Positions 6,767-15,355 of a DNA stretch of 15,355 nucleotides are shown here, in pieces. The stretch covers positions 1-15,355 of the forward strand of contig DAHXMP010000241.1 in the NCBI GenBank assembly GCA_027371665.1, in the 5' to 3' direction. Below the pieces are notes generated by a model. It was not told where the DNA came from, did no database searches, and saw only the letters and a program-made list of their open reading frames with translations. Each line of letters opens with the position of its first letter. The first letter of the stretch is position 1. Both the position numbers and the translations under genes were made by a program. This stretch comes from Bacteroidota bacterium. GTDB taxonomy: Bacteria; Bacteroidota; Ignavibacteria; Kapaibacteriales; UBA2268.

Positions 6767-7873
6767 ATGAAATCATTCAGGAGTTGTTTACTATTAGTAC
6801 TTTTCATCTGCTATTCTGACTTATTAGCAAGACCAAATGAAATTTCAAAGCCTTTAAAATTACAATACCTGGATTATGAAAATGCTATAGAATTTTTAAA
6901 ACTGGGTAACTCGTGGAGAGAAGCCCAAGATTATGATAATGCAAAATTTTATCTCGATAAAGGTTATAATATGATTCAAAAATATAATAACGATTATTGG
7001 ACAGCAGTGGCTTATGAATATTATGGTTATTATTATAGAGACATTGGTGACAAAGAGCAAGCACTCGATTATTTAGAGAAAGCTTATGAAATATTCAGAC
7101 AAATAATAACGTTAAAAACAGGTAGTCCAACTGCGGTTCTTACTACAATCAATAATTTGAAACGAAATATCTATCATACTCCTGAAGGAGGAGATGGTCA
7201 AACACCACCAGATTCGACTATTGCTGGATATAATGACTATGATTCAAGGTTAACATCTCTGGAGAGAAAATATTTTCAACTGAGCAATAAAGTTGATGAT
7301 TTAGATAATAAGATTGACAATGTTAATAATCGTATTGACAATTTAGGAGGCCAGGTCAATGAAATTGGAAATGAAATAAAGAAAATAGAATATAATATTG
7401 AAAAAATTTGGAATAAAATAAATGGCTCTACGCCACCCCCTGTAGTTAGGGGCAAAGCAATATCAATGCTTGGTGTAGGATTTGGTCCAACTTACGGAAT
7501 AGGTGAAACGAGATTTCCTCCCATTAGCATTTCTATGAACTACAGGGTGTCAGATAATTATGAAGTTGGTTTATTCCTCGGTTATTCAAGCGAAATGTAT
7601 CAGACGATTAAGTTTGATTATAGAATTATTGGTTTGAGATTATTGTACAGAATGTGGCAAGGAGATAACTGGGATATTTCAGCAAGCCTGCTGGTGGGAT
7701 ATAATAGCTTAAGTGCTAATGAACCGTTAACAAGTTTAAATGTTTCACAGAATAGTGTGCTTTACGGCGGTATAGTTGATTTCAGATATTTGTTTACACA
7801 AAACGTTGGAGTATACCTTGAGACAGGATATGGATTGTCCTATGCCTCAGGTGGTGTTGTGTTTAATTTTTAA
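6767..7873 (+). CDS. TPR / coiled-coil / outer-membrane beta-barrel protein
   Basis: This 368-residue protein has a signal peptide (1-21, ending SDLLA). A TPR-like helical region follows at about 38-112 (ENAIEFLKLGNSWREAQDYDNA, split here as two helices, then GDKEQALDYLEKAYEIF). Next come a proline-containing linker, a coiled coil at about 156-218 (heptads such as VDDLDNKIDNVNNRIDNLGG) and a C-terminal beta-barrel-like region from about 228 to the terminal Phe368, with alternating aromatic strands (FGPTYGIG, YEVGLFLGYSS, VGVYLETGYG). The order suggests an outer-membrane anchored protein that projects a coiled coil and TPRs into the periplasm. Translation starts at ATG 6767 behind AGGAG. It carries the same promoter motif as the divergent sigma operon and is followed after 12 bases by a lipoprotein gene. 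I recognise no named family for the whole protein. Confidence 0.75.
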   Translation: MKSFRSCLLLVLFICYSDLLARPNEISKPLKLQYLDYENAIEFLKLGNSWREAQDYDNAKFYLDKGYNMIQKYNNDYWTAVAYEYYGYYYRDIGDKEQALDYLEKAYEIFRQIITLKTGSPTAVLTTINNLKRNIYHTPEGGDGQTPPDSTIAGYNDYDSRLTSLERKYFQLSNKVDDLDNKIDNVNNRIDNLGGQVNEIGNEIKKIEYNIEKIWNKINGSTPPPVVRGKAISMLGVGFGPTYGIGETRFPPISISMNYRVSDNYEVGLFLGYSSEMYQTIKFDYRIIGLRLLYRMWQGDNWDISASLLVGYNSLSANEPLTSLNVSQNSVLYGGIVDFRYLFTQNVGVYLETGYGLSYASGGVVFNF

Positions 7874-7885
7874 TTGGGGATTAAA

Positions 7886-8632
7886 ATGAGAAGTTTGCAT
7901 ATCATTTTTATAATATTATTAGTAGTTTCTTGTAAGAAAATTGATAATATAACTGATAATGTTACAAAAAATCCTGTCGCTGATTTCAATTATCAAATTG
8001 AAAAAATTCCTGCTCCATGTGGGGTAAATTTTTACAATAAGTCTGTGAATGCGATAAGTTATTTGTGGGATTTCGGAGATGGTCAAACATCAACTGAGCA
8101 AAATCCGTATCATATTTTTCACACTGGTGGTGACTTTATAATTACTTTATCAATTTTAGGAAACGACAACAAAAACTATTCAAAGTCTCAAACAATAACT
8201 ATTACAAAACCAACTGTTTTTGGTATCCAACAAATCACCGTAAAACAAATACCTGAATTTAAACCGGATGGTTCAACTTGGGATACAGCTTATAATGAAG
8301 AATTTGGTATGGTAGATGTATATGGTAGTCCTGATATTTTCATCACATTAAAAAGTGGACATTCTACTATTATAAGAACTGAAACCTGGCAGGATATCAC
8401 AAATTCTGATCTCTCAAATACACCCGTATTTTGGTTAACATTAACTGACATTACTGATTTAAATTCGGATTTTACTTTATCATTGAATGACGATGATGTT
8501 AATAATTATGATGTTATGGCATCATTTACATTTAAGCCAAATGATTATTCGACAGGATATAATGCTTATCCTACGGAAATTACTTTTTCAAATAATCAAA
8601 CAAATATTCTTTTATCAATAAAATGGGAATAA
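7886..8632 (+). CDS. PKD-domain lipoprotein with C2-like C-terminus
   Basis: The ATG at 7886 is preferred over the in-frame TTG at 7874 because GGGGA (7876-7880) lies five bases before it and because it places the lipobox correctly. The product is 248 residues. Residues 1-16 are a lipoprotein signal (LLVVSC, lipidated Cys16). Residues about 30-108 are a PKD (Ig-like) domain with the hallmark WDFGDG at 61-66 and a closing GGDFIITLSI strand. Residues about 110-248 form a beta-rich region (TLKSGHSTII, LTLTDITDLN, SLNDDDVNNYDVM) that resembles C2-like domains seen next to PKD in this bacterial group; this part is less certain. It should be anchored to the outer membrane. The start is 12 bases after the stop of the TPR-barrel gene, so both are probably co-transcribed and perhaps work together. 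Confidence 0.8.
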   Translation: MRSLHIIFIILLVVSCKKIDNITDNVTKNPVADFNYQIEKIPAPCGVNFYNKSVNAISYLWDFGDGQTSTEQNPYHIFHTGGDFIITLSILGNDNKNYSKSQTITITKPTVFGIQQITVKQIPEFKPDGSTWDTAYNEEFGMVDVYGSPDIFITLKSGHSTIIRTETWQDITNSDLSNTPVFWLTLTDITDLNSDFTLSLNDDDVNNYDVMASFTFKPNDYSTGYNAYPTEITFSNNQTNILLSIKWE

Positions 8633-8699
8633 CATTGTTGATTTAAAGAAATTAACTTGGTTGGAAAGATGTATAATTAAATAAAATATAGATTATTAA

Positions 8700-9035
8700 A
8701 TGAAAATTTCGATGAAAAACAAACCATGCATTTTGTTATTGGCAATGACAATATTATTCTCCTCCTGTGCTTCGCCGGGATATGGGACATTAATTACGGT
8801 TCAAAAGACTCCGGGGAATTATGTCGTAAATATACCTCAGAACAATGATGTGAAGTTCAAAAAGGAAGGGAGCGGCTCGGTCTATACTATATTATGGCTT
8901 TTCTCTTTTGGCGATGCAAGCATATCCTCTGCAATGGAGGACGGAAACATTGTCAGGTAACATCATGTTGATAACCAGGTCATTGATATTTTAGGACTGG
9001 TGCATGTTTATACGATACATGTTTATGGGGAGTGA
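8700..9035 (+). pseudogene. TRL-like lipoprotein gene with in-frame stop codon
   Basis: The first 86 codons (8700-8960) encode a lipoprotein signal (LFSSC, Cys23), the start SPGYGTLITVQKTPG and the segment FGDASISSAMEDGNIVR. This pattern is typical of the TRL-like family of small bacterial lipoproteins. A TAA at 8958-8960 then ends the frame, but the same frame continues for 24 codons with HHVDNQVIDILGL and HVYTIHVYGE before TGA at 9033-9035. This is how TRL proteins normally end (KIHHVD...ILG...VYGE). The stop therefore sits where the family usually has a hydrophobic residue, for example TTA changed to TAA. The gene is either a recent pseudogene, a read-through case or a sequencing error. 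An ATG at 8712 is an alternative start. No good ribosome site is visible. The function of the family is not known. Confidence 0.7.
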
Positions 9036-9105
9036 AGAAAAATTTGATAGATATTAATTCTCACTGAAAAGTTTTAATAATCAATTTAATTATCATAGGT
9101 TTATT

Positions 9106-12100
9106 ATGAAAAAAAATTTTAAATTGTACTTGGCAATTCTAATTTCAATAATAGTTTCAATATTGAATTTGCAGGCTTCCTTTAATGAGCATTTTATAGT
9201 AGGAAACTTAAGAATTGGGTCACAAGTTTTCATTGAGAACAAAGGTCAGTGGCCACATGAGGTAAAATACATGGCAAAGCTTAACGGTTTGAATTGTTGG
9301 ATAACAAGTAGTGGTATTGTTTATGATTTCAATAAAATCGAGAAATCACATATTAAACTCGATGATAATAAATATCAATATATGAATCCAATGACTAAAT
9401 TTGAGGATACGAGTAATTTGAAAATTAAAGGGCAGGTTATTAAAATGGAATTTGAGGATCTTAAAAATTCCAGGATTTATATCCCACAGGAAAAACAAAA
9501 AGCTTATTATAATTATTTTATAGGAAATGAACATTCAAAATGGACTTCTAATGTTCATCTATACAAAGTTGTAATTGTAAAGGATGTTTATCAAAACATT
9601 GATTGCAGATATTATTTTGATGGAAGTCATCTTCGATATGATATGATTGTCAATCCGGGTGCTGATATTTCTCAAATTAAGATGTTATTTAATGGTCAGG
9701 ATGGTTTAAGAGTAAATAACAAGGGTGAAATATCATTACAAACTTGTCTTGGCGAAATAAGGCAGAATAATATTTATGCCTATCAGGAAGTCAATGGGAA
9801 TAAGCATGAAATAAAATGTAAATTTCGAATTGATGTTGATGGTAAAATATTTTTTGTTGCAAAAAAATACAATAAAAAATTACCACTAATTATTGACCCA
9901 TTGGTATGGTCAACGTTTGTTGGAGGCACAGATCATGATTATCCTCGCTCAATATGTTTGGATTCTTTCAATAATGTTATTATTGGTGGTTATACTAATT
10001 CGGCTGACTACCCTACTGTTATTGGTTCTTATAACAAATCAATTAATGGGAATAAAGACATTTTTATTAGTAAACTAAATTCGGAAGGCACAGACCTGAT
10101 TTTTTCAACTTTTATCGGAGGCAAAAATGATGAATGGTTTGCTTCAATGAAAATGGATAAGTATCAAAATATATACTTTACAGGACATACTTATTCCGAT
10201 AACTATCCTACATTAAATGCATATAATGATTTTTACAATGGTGGTGGGGATGTTTTTATTACAAAACTAAATTCAATTGGAACAGGACTAATATTTTCAA
10301 CTTTTTTTGGTAGTAAAGCACTGGAAAAATCTAGGGGCTTAGCTCTTGATAAAGATTTAAATATATATATAGCTGGAGTAACAAATTCGTTGAGTTTCCC
10401 AACAACTGATAGTGCCTTATTAAGAAGTAATAATGCTTATTTTACAGGATTCATATCAAAATTTAATCCAGATGCTTCCCAGCTTATTTATTCAACTTAT
10501 TTTGGAGGTAACAATCATGATTATATAAACGACATAGCGGTTGATAATGAACAGAATATTTATATTGTTGGTGAAACAAATTCCAACAATTTCCCAACAT
10601 CTAGCAATGCTTATCAGAAATATTTATTTGGAAAGAATAATCATTTGGATGCTTTTGTATCAAAAATAAATTCTTCTGGCACAAATTATATATTCTCGAC
10701 TTATATTGGGGGTGAAGGGAATGATAATGGCAGAAATATTGTTATTGATGATTCAAATAATATTTATATATCTGGATTTACTGACTCAAAACTTTTCCCT
10801 GTTACGAATAATGTACTTGGTCCAGTAAATAATAGTAATATTGATAATGATTGCTTTATAACAAAACTTAAAGCTGATGGTTCCGATCTTATTTATTCAA
10901 CATACTTTGGTGGTTCTGGTAATGATTTGAATGGAGCTGGAGGCGACACAGAGGATAGATACAAATCTAATATTTTAATCGATAGATATAAAAATGTTTA
11001 TATATGCGGTTCGACTAATTCAAGAAATCTTCCTGTAACTAATGATGCTGTTCAGCCTCAAAATGCAAATACAAATTATTATGATTCATTTATTTGCAAA
11101 ATAAATCCATTTGCATCAGATATATTATATTGTACATTTCTTGGTGGAAAAGGCGATGAAATTGCACCTTTTATTTCTATTGATACTTCAAATAACATAT
11201 ATATATGTTTTGGGACTGGTTCAAGCGATTTAAAAGGAACACCTGGATCTTATAACCAAAACTTCAATGGAGGTTTTCTTGACTCTTATGTTGCTAAAAT
11301 ATCTCTATCAAAGCCTTCATCAATCAAAATTATGACTCCCAAAAAAGGAGAAGAATATGAGACTGAAACAACTTGTACAATTTCTTGGCAAGTTGATAAT
11401 GTTAAAAAAGTGAGGATTCAATACACACCTGATTATTCGATAACATCACCAATATGGTACTATATTGATGAGGTTGATGCTTTAATGGGAACTTATAATT
11501 GGACAACACCGGATAGTTTGAGTTGTAACTTTAGAGTAAGAATTTCTGATGCAGATAATCCGGCGATTTATGCAGAAAGCGAGTCATTTTGTGTAATTAA
11601 TGGAATTGGTTTTCGTCCAATACCAGATGGTTTTAGTTTTCCAAATGATATAAATATGTGGCCTGAAAGTTGGTGGTCAGGTAATTGTATAAATCAGCCT
11701 TATGACGATTTTACTTTTAGAATTTCAGCAGGTTATTTTCATAATGATATTATACCATGCAATATCTTCCCTGACTGGCAATTATTTGTTCAAACTTTCG
11801 GGTATGATTATGCTTATAAATTCAAACCTTATAATCCGTTGGCTATTTGGAAATGGAAGGCACTAACAGGTAATTGGGGGGGTTCCTGTTATGGATTTAC
11901 AACAGCGAGTCTTTTATATTATTGTAATTATTTAGAACTTCCTTCAAATTACAATCACACTTATGAAATACCGATTGATGACATTAGTAGGGAATTAATA
12001 AATAAATACTTCTTATATCAATATAGTTCTGTATATCAAAATTTTATAAAGAGTGTATGGTATAATACACCAGTACAAACCGTTGAAACACTAAAAGCAA

Positions 12101-13452
12101 GTTTTGCTAAGGATAGAAGAAATAATCAGGGATTAAGCTATTTTTGGAAAGATAATAATAATAAATGGAATGGTCATTCAGTAGTTCCGTATAAAATTGT
12201 TAGCGCTAATAATGAACAAACCGGGGATAATATTGATTCTGTCTATATTTACGATAACAGGTACCCGGAAGATTCAACTCAATGTATTTTAGTAGATGAA
12301 AATCAAAATTACTGGATAAATATTAAATATCCGGATGAATATGGAGTTAATTTTGGATTAGTACCTGATATTGATATTGAATCGTACAGTCAACCAATAC
12401 ATCCGGGTGTTAAACCTAATATAGTAATTACGGATAAAAATGATAACGATAAAATTTTATCGGATTCAAATTTTTATAGTGTTTACTTTAATGGCAATTC
12501 CGACATGACATTAAAAAATACAAACAATGAAGTCATTAATAGCAGTATTCCATTCAACAATCAAATCCCCGGGGCTATACCAATTTTACCAATAGCCAAT
12601 AATGAAACTTCCGTAATAGGATTTAATATACCGGAAATTGGCAATGAAAGTGTCTCTTTTGATTTTAAACCGCAAAGTAATGAAAAAAATTATATGATGT
12701 TAATTGGAAACCAAATTGCATTTCAAAGCAATTTTCAATCAAATTCTTCCAACGATAATAAAAAAATTTTTATTGACCAAAAGACGGATAGCGTCAACAT
12801 ATATACACAATCCGATGATAATTATTTCAGTGCTTCATTCATCTATAACAACACAAAAATAACTCATATACTTAATTCTACCTTAAAATCAAATGATACT
12901 TTGAATTTTAAAATATTGAATAATGGAAATAGCATTAGAATTTTTAATCCTAATTCATCCAAGACCTATGATTTATTTCTTAATAATTTTGGGAATAATT
13001 TAGATACAATTATGCTTGAGGGATTAAAATTAAATAATGATGAAACGCATGAAATATCAATAAAAAATTGGAGTAATCTTCAACAAGATACTATTAGTCT
13101 AAAAGTATATAAAGGCATGGTTCCATCGCCAATAAACTTGTATAAAGATACATGTTTGAACTGCTCAATAAATGAAACTAATGATGATTATGTTATTAAC
13201 AATAAATTTGAACTATATATTTATCCTAATCCTGCCACAGGTATAATCAATATTAAAGTAAATTTAGCTTATGGCTATAAGTCTGAATTTCAATTATCAA
13301 ATGTTTTAGGAGATGATGTTCTACGTTTTTATGATTTAGAAGGCGGGCTAATTACCAAAAAAATTAACATGAGTAATTTCCCGTCCGGGGTTTATTTTTT
13401 AAAGATAATGCAGAATAAACAAATGATAATTGCAAAAATTATAAAGTATTAG
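9106..13452 (+). CDS. Giant T9SS-secreted SBBP beta-propeller protein with papain-like region
   Basis: The protein of 1448 residues starts with a signal peptide (1-25). Residues about 40-265 form the N-terminal domain that usually precedes SBBP propellers (FIENKGQWP at 42-50). Residues 266-737 are seven SBBP repeats (LIYSTYFGG...D...NNIYIxGxTNS...FPT...FISKLN), which would close a seven-bladed propeller. Residues about 739-832 are an Ig-like domain (SIKIMTPKKGEEY...). Residues about 835-1105 hold Cys928 (GGSCYGFTTASLLYY), His1024 (NGHSVVPYKIV) and Asp1050-Asn1051 (VYIYDNRYP), a pattern of papain-like cysteine peptidases. Residues about 1106-1365 are beta-rich and Asn/Ser-rich. Residues 1367-1448 are a T9SS C-terminal sorting domain (YPNPATG, then FPSGVYFLKI and a basic end). 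It would be exported through T9SS and displayed or released at the cell surface. Substrate and role are unknown; secretion genes are not in the window. Confidence 0.9.
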   Translation: MKKNFKLYLAILISIIVSILNLQASFNEHFIVGNLRIGSQVFIENKGQWPHEVKYMAKLNGLNCWITSSGIVYDFNKIEKSHIKLDDNKYQYMNPMTKFEDTSNLKIKGQVIKMEFEDLKNSRIYIPQEKQKAYYNYFIGNEHSKWTSNVHLYKVVIVKDVYQNIDCRYYFDGSHLRYDMIVNPGADISQIKMLFNGQDGLRVNNKGEISLQTCLGEIRQNNIYAYQEVNGNKHEIKCKFRIDVDGKIFFVAKKYNKKLPLIIDPLVWSTFVGGTDHDYPRSICLDSFNNVIIGGYTNSADYPTVIGSYNKSINGNKDIFISKLNSEGTDLIFSTFIGGKNDEWFASMKMDKYQNIYFTGHTYSDNYPTLNAYNDFYNGGGDVFITKLNSIGTGLIFSTFFGSKALEKSRGLALDKDLNIYIAGVTNSLSFPTTDSALLRSNNAYFTGFISKFNPDASQLIYSTYFGGNNHDYINDIAVDNEQNIYIVGETNSNNFPTSSNAYQKYLFGKNNHLDAFVSKINSSGTNYIFSTYIGGEGNDNGRNIVIDDSNNIYISGFTDSKLFPVTNNVLGPVNNSNIDNDCFITKLKADGSDLIYSTYFGGSGNDLNGAGGDTEDRYKSNILIDRYKNVYICGSTNSRNLPVTNDAVQPQNANTNYYDSFICKINPFASDILYCTFLGGKGDEIAPFISIDTSNNIYICFGTGSSDLKGTPGSYNQNFNGGFLDSYVAKISLSKPSSIKIMTPKKGEEYETETTCTISWQVDNVKKVRIQYTPDYSITSPIWYYIDEVDALMGTYNWTTPDSLSCNFRVRISDADNPAIYAESESFCVINGIGFRPIPDGFSFPNDINMWPESWWSGNCINQPYDDFTFRISAGYFHNDIIPCNIFPDWQLFVQTFGYDYAYKFKPYNPLAIWKWKALTGNWGGSCYGFTTASLLYYCNYLELPSNYNHTYEIPIDDISRELINKYFLYQYSSVYQNFIKSVWYNTPVQTVETLKASFAKDRRNNQGLSYFWKDNNNKWNGHSVVPYKIVSANNEQTGDNIDSVYIYDNRYPEDSTQCILVDENQNYWINIKYPDEYGVNFGLVPDIDIESYSQPIHPGVKPNIVITDKNDNDKILSDSNFYSVYFNGNSDMTLKNTNNEVINSSIPFNNQIPGAIPILPIANNETSVIGFNIPEIGNESVSFDFKPQSNEKNYMMLIGNQIAFQSNFQSNSSNDNKKIFIDQKTDSVNIYTQSDDNYFSASFIYNNTKITHILNSTLKSNDTLNFKILNNGNSIRIFNPNSSKTYDLFLNNFGNNLDTIMLEGLKLNNDETHEISIKNWSNLQQDTISLKVYKGMVPSPINLYKDTCLNCSINETNDDYVINNKFELYIYPNPATGIINIKVNLAYGYKSEFQLSNVLGDDVLRFYDLEGGLITKKINMSNFPSGVYFLKIMQNKQMIIAKIIKY

Positions 13453-13517
13453 AAATAATATGTACTATTAATTCATTTATAAGTGAAATTCAAAATATAT
13501 TATCAAAAGAGGCAAAT

Positions 13518-14849
13518 ATGAAAAAGATAAGTCTGATTCTAACATTGCTGATAGTGTTTACTTTTTCCTTTTTATTTGGGCAGGAGAGCACAAGCAAGAG
13601 TTTAAATGTAACTGTTTACAATTCTAATCTCGGTGTCGTTAAGGATGTAAGAACTATGGACATCAGGAAAGGAATTACACAGGTAAGGATAACCGATGTT
13701 CCCGAAATGATTGACCCAACAAGCGTTTTGATTAAATTCAACGGTTCCGTCATCGAGCAGAATTATCAATACGACCTTGTCAATCAGCAGAAGATTCTTG
13801 AAAAATATATTGACAGGGATATAACTCTCAGTTCGGATAAGTCAACGATTAAAGGTCAGCTTCTTTCATCCAACCCGATTGTTCTTAAGGAAGAAGACGG
13901 AAGCCTTATTATGAGCCCCAAATATGACCAAATTACCGTCGGTGCTTTGCCCGAAGGCTTAATCACCAAGCCCACTCTTGTCTGGACATTAGAATCTGAG
14001 AAATCGGGTAAACAGGATGTTGAAATGACTTATCAAACTGAGGGAATGGACTGGCACGCAGAGTATGTAGCCATGCTGAACCCGGACGATTCAAAAATGG
14101 ATTTGAAGTCTTGGGTCAGCGTTGATAATAAATCCGGAGCAACTTTTAAAAATGCCAATCTAAAACTTGTCGCAGGTGATGTAAACAGAGTTTATAACAG
14201 AAACGAACGAGATAACGGGATTGAATATGCGTTAGAACCTGTAACACAATTCAAGGAAAAATCGTTTTTTGAATATCACATTTATAATCTGCAAAGACCA
14301 ACTACGATTGCTAATAATGAAACGAAACAGATTTCATTGTTTGATGCCAGCAATATTAAAGTTACAAAAAAATATAAATACAAAAGCGGCTATAATAATA
14401 GAAACAAAGTTGAGGTATTTGTCGAGTTTGAAAATACAAAAGTAAATAATCTCGGAATACCTATGCCGGCAGGCAAAGTCAGGTTGTATAAATCCGACGG
14501 TGAAAGCGTGGAATTTATAGGCGAGGACTTGATTGAGCATACACCAAGAGATGAAAAAGTTAAACTAAGAGTCGGTAATGCATTTGATATTATTGTCGAT
14601 GAAATAATTAAGGAAGATAAATTAATTGCTGATAAGGTCTGGGAAGTGTCTTATGATATAAAAATAAAAAATCATAAAGATGAAAATATCGTTGTTGATG
14701 TTGACCGATATTTGGATTATAATTGGGAGATTTTAAATTCATCCTTACAATATGAAAAACAGAGTGCAGCCGATATAATTTTTCATGTACCAGTTAAGAA
14801 AAATGATGCAACTGTTCTGAGCTTTACAGTGAGATATACAAGACAATAA
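13518..14849 (+). CDS. Secreted DUF4139 domain protein
   Basis: A 443-residue protein with a signal peptide (1-21, ending FLFGQ) and AGAGG a few bases ahead of ATG 13518. The mature part matches proteins carrying the DUF4140/DUF4139 arrangement. It opens with VTVYNSNLGVVKDVRTMDI and DVPEMIDPTSVLIK, has a central YQTEGMDWHAEYVAMLN (Trp179) that marks the start of DUF4139, then beta-rich segments (LGIPMPAGKVRLYK, VGNAFDIIVDE) and a C-terminal FHVPVKKNDATVLSFTVRY. The coiled coil found in longer mucoidy-inhibitor-like relatives is missing, so this is the short form common in Bacteroidota-type genomes. Location is periplasm or outer surface, and the biochemical role is unknown. It is separated from the large upstream gene by 65 bases containing a near-palindrome, so it probably has its own promoter. 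Confidence 0.85.
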   Translation: MKKISLILTLLIVFTFSFLFGQESTSKSLNVTVYNSNLGVVKDVRTMDIRKGITQVRITDVPEMIDPTSVLIKFNGSVIEQNYQYDLVNQQKILEKYIDRDITLSSDKSTIKGQLLSSNPIVLKEEDGSLIMSPKYDQITVGALPEGLITKPTLVWTLESEKSGKQDVEMTYQTEGMDWHAEYVAMLNPDDSKMDLKSWVSVDNKSGATFKNANLKLVAGDVNRVYNRNERDNGIEYALEPVTQFKEKSFFEYHIYNLQRPTTIANNETKQISLFDASNIKVTKKYKYKSGYNNRNKVEVFVEFENTKVNNLGIPMPAGKVRLYKSDGESVEFIGEDLIEHTPRDEKVKLRVGNAFDIIVDEIIKEDKLIADKVWEVSYDIKIKNHKDENIVVDVDRYLDYNWEILNSSLQYEKQSAADIIFHVPVKKNDATVLSFTVRYTRQ

Positions 14850-15194
14850 AAAATAAATAGAATTTAAGTTGTGTTGTACTTGATTAATTGGCTGAAATTA
14901 CTTTTTTAGTGATTTCAAAATCGAATTTAGTAAAAACCAAGTTTACAAAATTATAAATTTTGCTACAAGCAAATGAAAGAAAATAAAATTTTTGTAAAAA
15001 AGCCATGCCGGAGATTGTTATTCCTCGGATTGTGGAAGAATAAATAGTTAGTCCATAAACCCCCTCCAGCATCCTTCAGCTTTAATTCCTTTTGAAAATT
15101 TATTTTCCATTCCCTCTTATAATGTCATTATATGTCGCAATTCAATATAGTTTCGCAATAAATAAAAATGTAATGAAACTATTTGAGTGGAAAA
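14850..15194. other. Gene-free region with one AT-rich hairpin
   Basis: This 345-base stretch has no convincing gene on either strand. A minus-strand ORF of 62 codons (14884-15072) has no coding character. A hairpin with a 9-bp stem (GAAATTACT / AGTGATTTC, one G-U pair) and a T5 loop lies at 14894-14916, 45 bases after the DUF4139 stop. It is AT-rich and lacks a following T-run, so it is a weak terminator candidate at best. The rest presumably carries the promoter of the rightmost gene, but no clear -35/-10 pair stands out. Confidence 0.4.
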
Positions 15195-15355
15195 ATGAAA
15201 TTGTCGGTTGAAAAGCAAAATGAAATAATCAGTAAGAAAAAAAAACTCCGGGAGGCTCAGGAATGGCTCAAAAAGGAATTTGTCGGCATTGACAAGGTTA
15301 TTGACGAACTGCTCTTCTTATTCGAGTCATGGTATCTGTTCAGCGATTACCAATT
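15195..15355 (+). CDS. N-terminus of probable AAA-type ATPase (cut by window edge)
   Basis: An open frame starts at ATG 15195, with GAGTGG four bases upstream, and runs 53 codons to the window end without a stop. The translation is a charged helix (VEKQNEIISKKKKLREAQEWL) broken here for length, then FVGIDKVIDELLFLFESWYLFSDYQ in two parts: FVGIDKVIDELL and FLFESWYLFSDYQ. The segment F-x-G-I/L-D-x-V-I-D followed by a helix ending W-Y-x-F is the usual lead-in to the Walker A motif in a group of AAA ATPases. The P-loop itself would lie just beyond the edge, so the assignment is tentative. No frame problem is visible in the part present. Confidence 0.5.
   Translation, partial: MKLSVEKQNEIISKKKKLREAQEWLKKEFVGIDKVIDELLFLFESWYLFSDYQ

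Noticed and set aside
8672..8677. TATAAT upstream of the TRL-like gene as a -10 box
   Set aside because: No matching -35 lies at 16-18 bases, and this bacterial group often uses a different housekeeping promoter consensus.
13472..13487. Near-palindrome TTCATTTATAAGTGAA before the DUF4139 gene
   Set aside because: In such AT-rich DNA a 16-base imperfect palindrome is easily fortuitous; no second copy was seen, so it is not claimed as an operator.
14884..15072. 62-codon minus-strand ORF in the gap before the last gene
   Set aside because: No ribosome site, no recognisable domain, AT-driven composition; treated as non-coding.

Overview
The window is AT-rich DNA from a Gram-negative bacterium of the Bacteroidota / Chlorobiota-Ignavibacteria-Kapabacteria group. 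This placement is an inference. It rests on a very large secreted protein that ends in a type IX secretion (T9SS) C-terminal sorting domain, on SBBP beta-propeller and PKD surface proteins, on signal peptides ending in SxSQ/FGQ-like sites, and on the strong A/T bias. No rRNA, tRNA or CRISPR array was seen.

Layout. Positions 1-538 carry one end of an IS3-family insertion sequence on the minus strand: an intact orfA, an in-phase A7 frameshift heptamer, and only the first residues of orfB. Next come a small secreted protein of unknown function (602-1120) and about 600 bp of apparently decayed sequence. From 6567 down to 1729 on the minus strand lies a tight three-gene operon: an ECF sigma factor, a single-pass membrane protein that is probably its anti-sigma factor, and an exported protein with twelve 42-residue TPRs and a C-terminal CHAT (caspase-like) protease domain with an intact His/Cys dyad. 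Diverging from it at 6767 are a TPR/coiled-coil/outer-membrane-barrel protein and a PKD lipoprotein (6767-8632). Then follow a TRL-family lipoprotein gene interrupted by an in-frame stop (8700-9035), a 1448-residue T9SS cargo protein (9106-13452), a DUF4139 protein (13518-14849), a 345-bp gene-free stretch, and the first 53 codons of a probable AAA-type ATPase running off the right edge.

The most interesting unit is the divergent locus at 1729-8632. The 199-bp region between the sigma gene and the TPR-barrel gene holds two copies, one facing each way, of the same split motif: TTTGAAACCG, 11 variable bases, TGTGAATATAT. This is the pattern expected of an ECF promoter read by one sigma factor. 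It suggests that the sigma factor controls its own operon and the outer-membrane barrel/lipoprotein operon. A TPR-CHAT protease beside a membrane-bound anti-sigma factor suggests a protease-triggered sigma release circuit. It resembles in parts the TPR-CHAT/Csx30/RpoE module of type III-E CRISPR loci, but here the protease has a signal peptide, so it would act in the envelope, and no CRISPR component is present. The functional link is an inference; the gene order, the motifs and the catalytic residues are visible in the sequence.

A second point of interest is that the giant T9SS cargo protein contains, between its beta-propeller and its sorting domain, a region with Cys928, His1024 and Asp1050/Asn1051 in contexts typical of papain-like cysteine peptidases.
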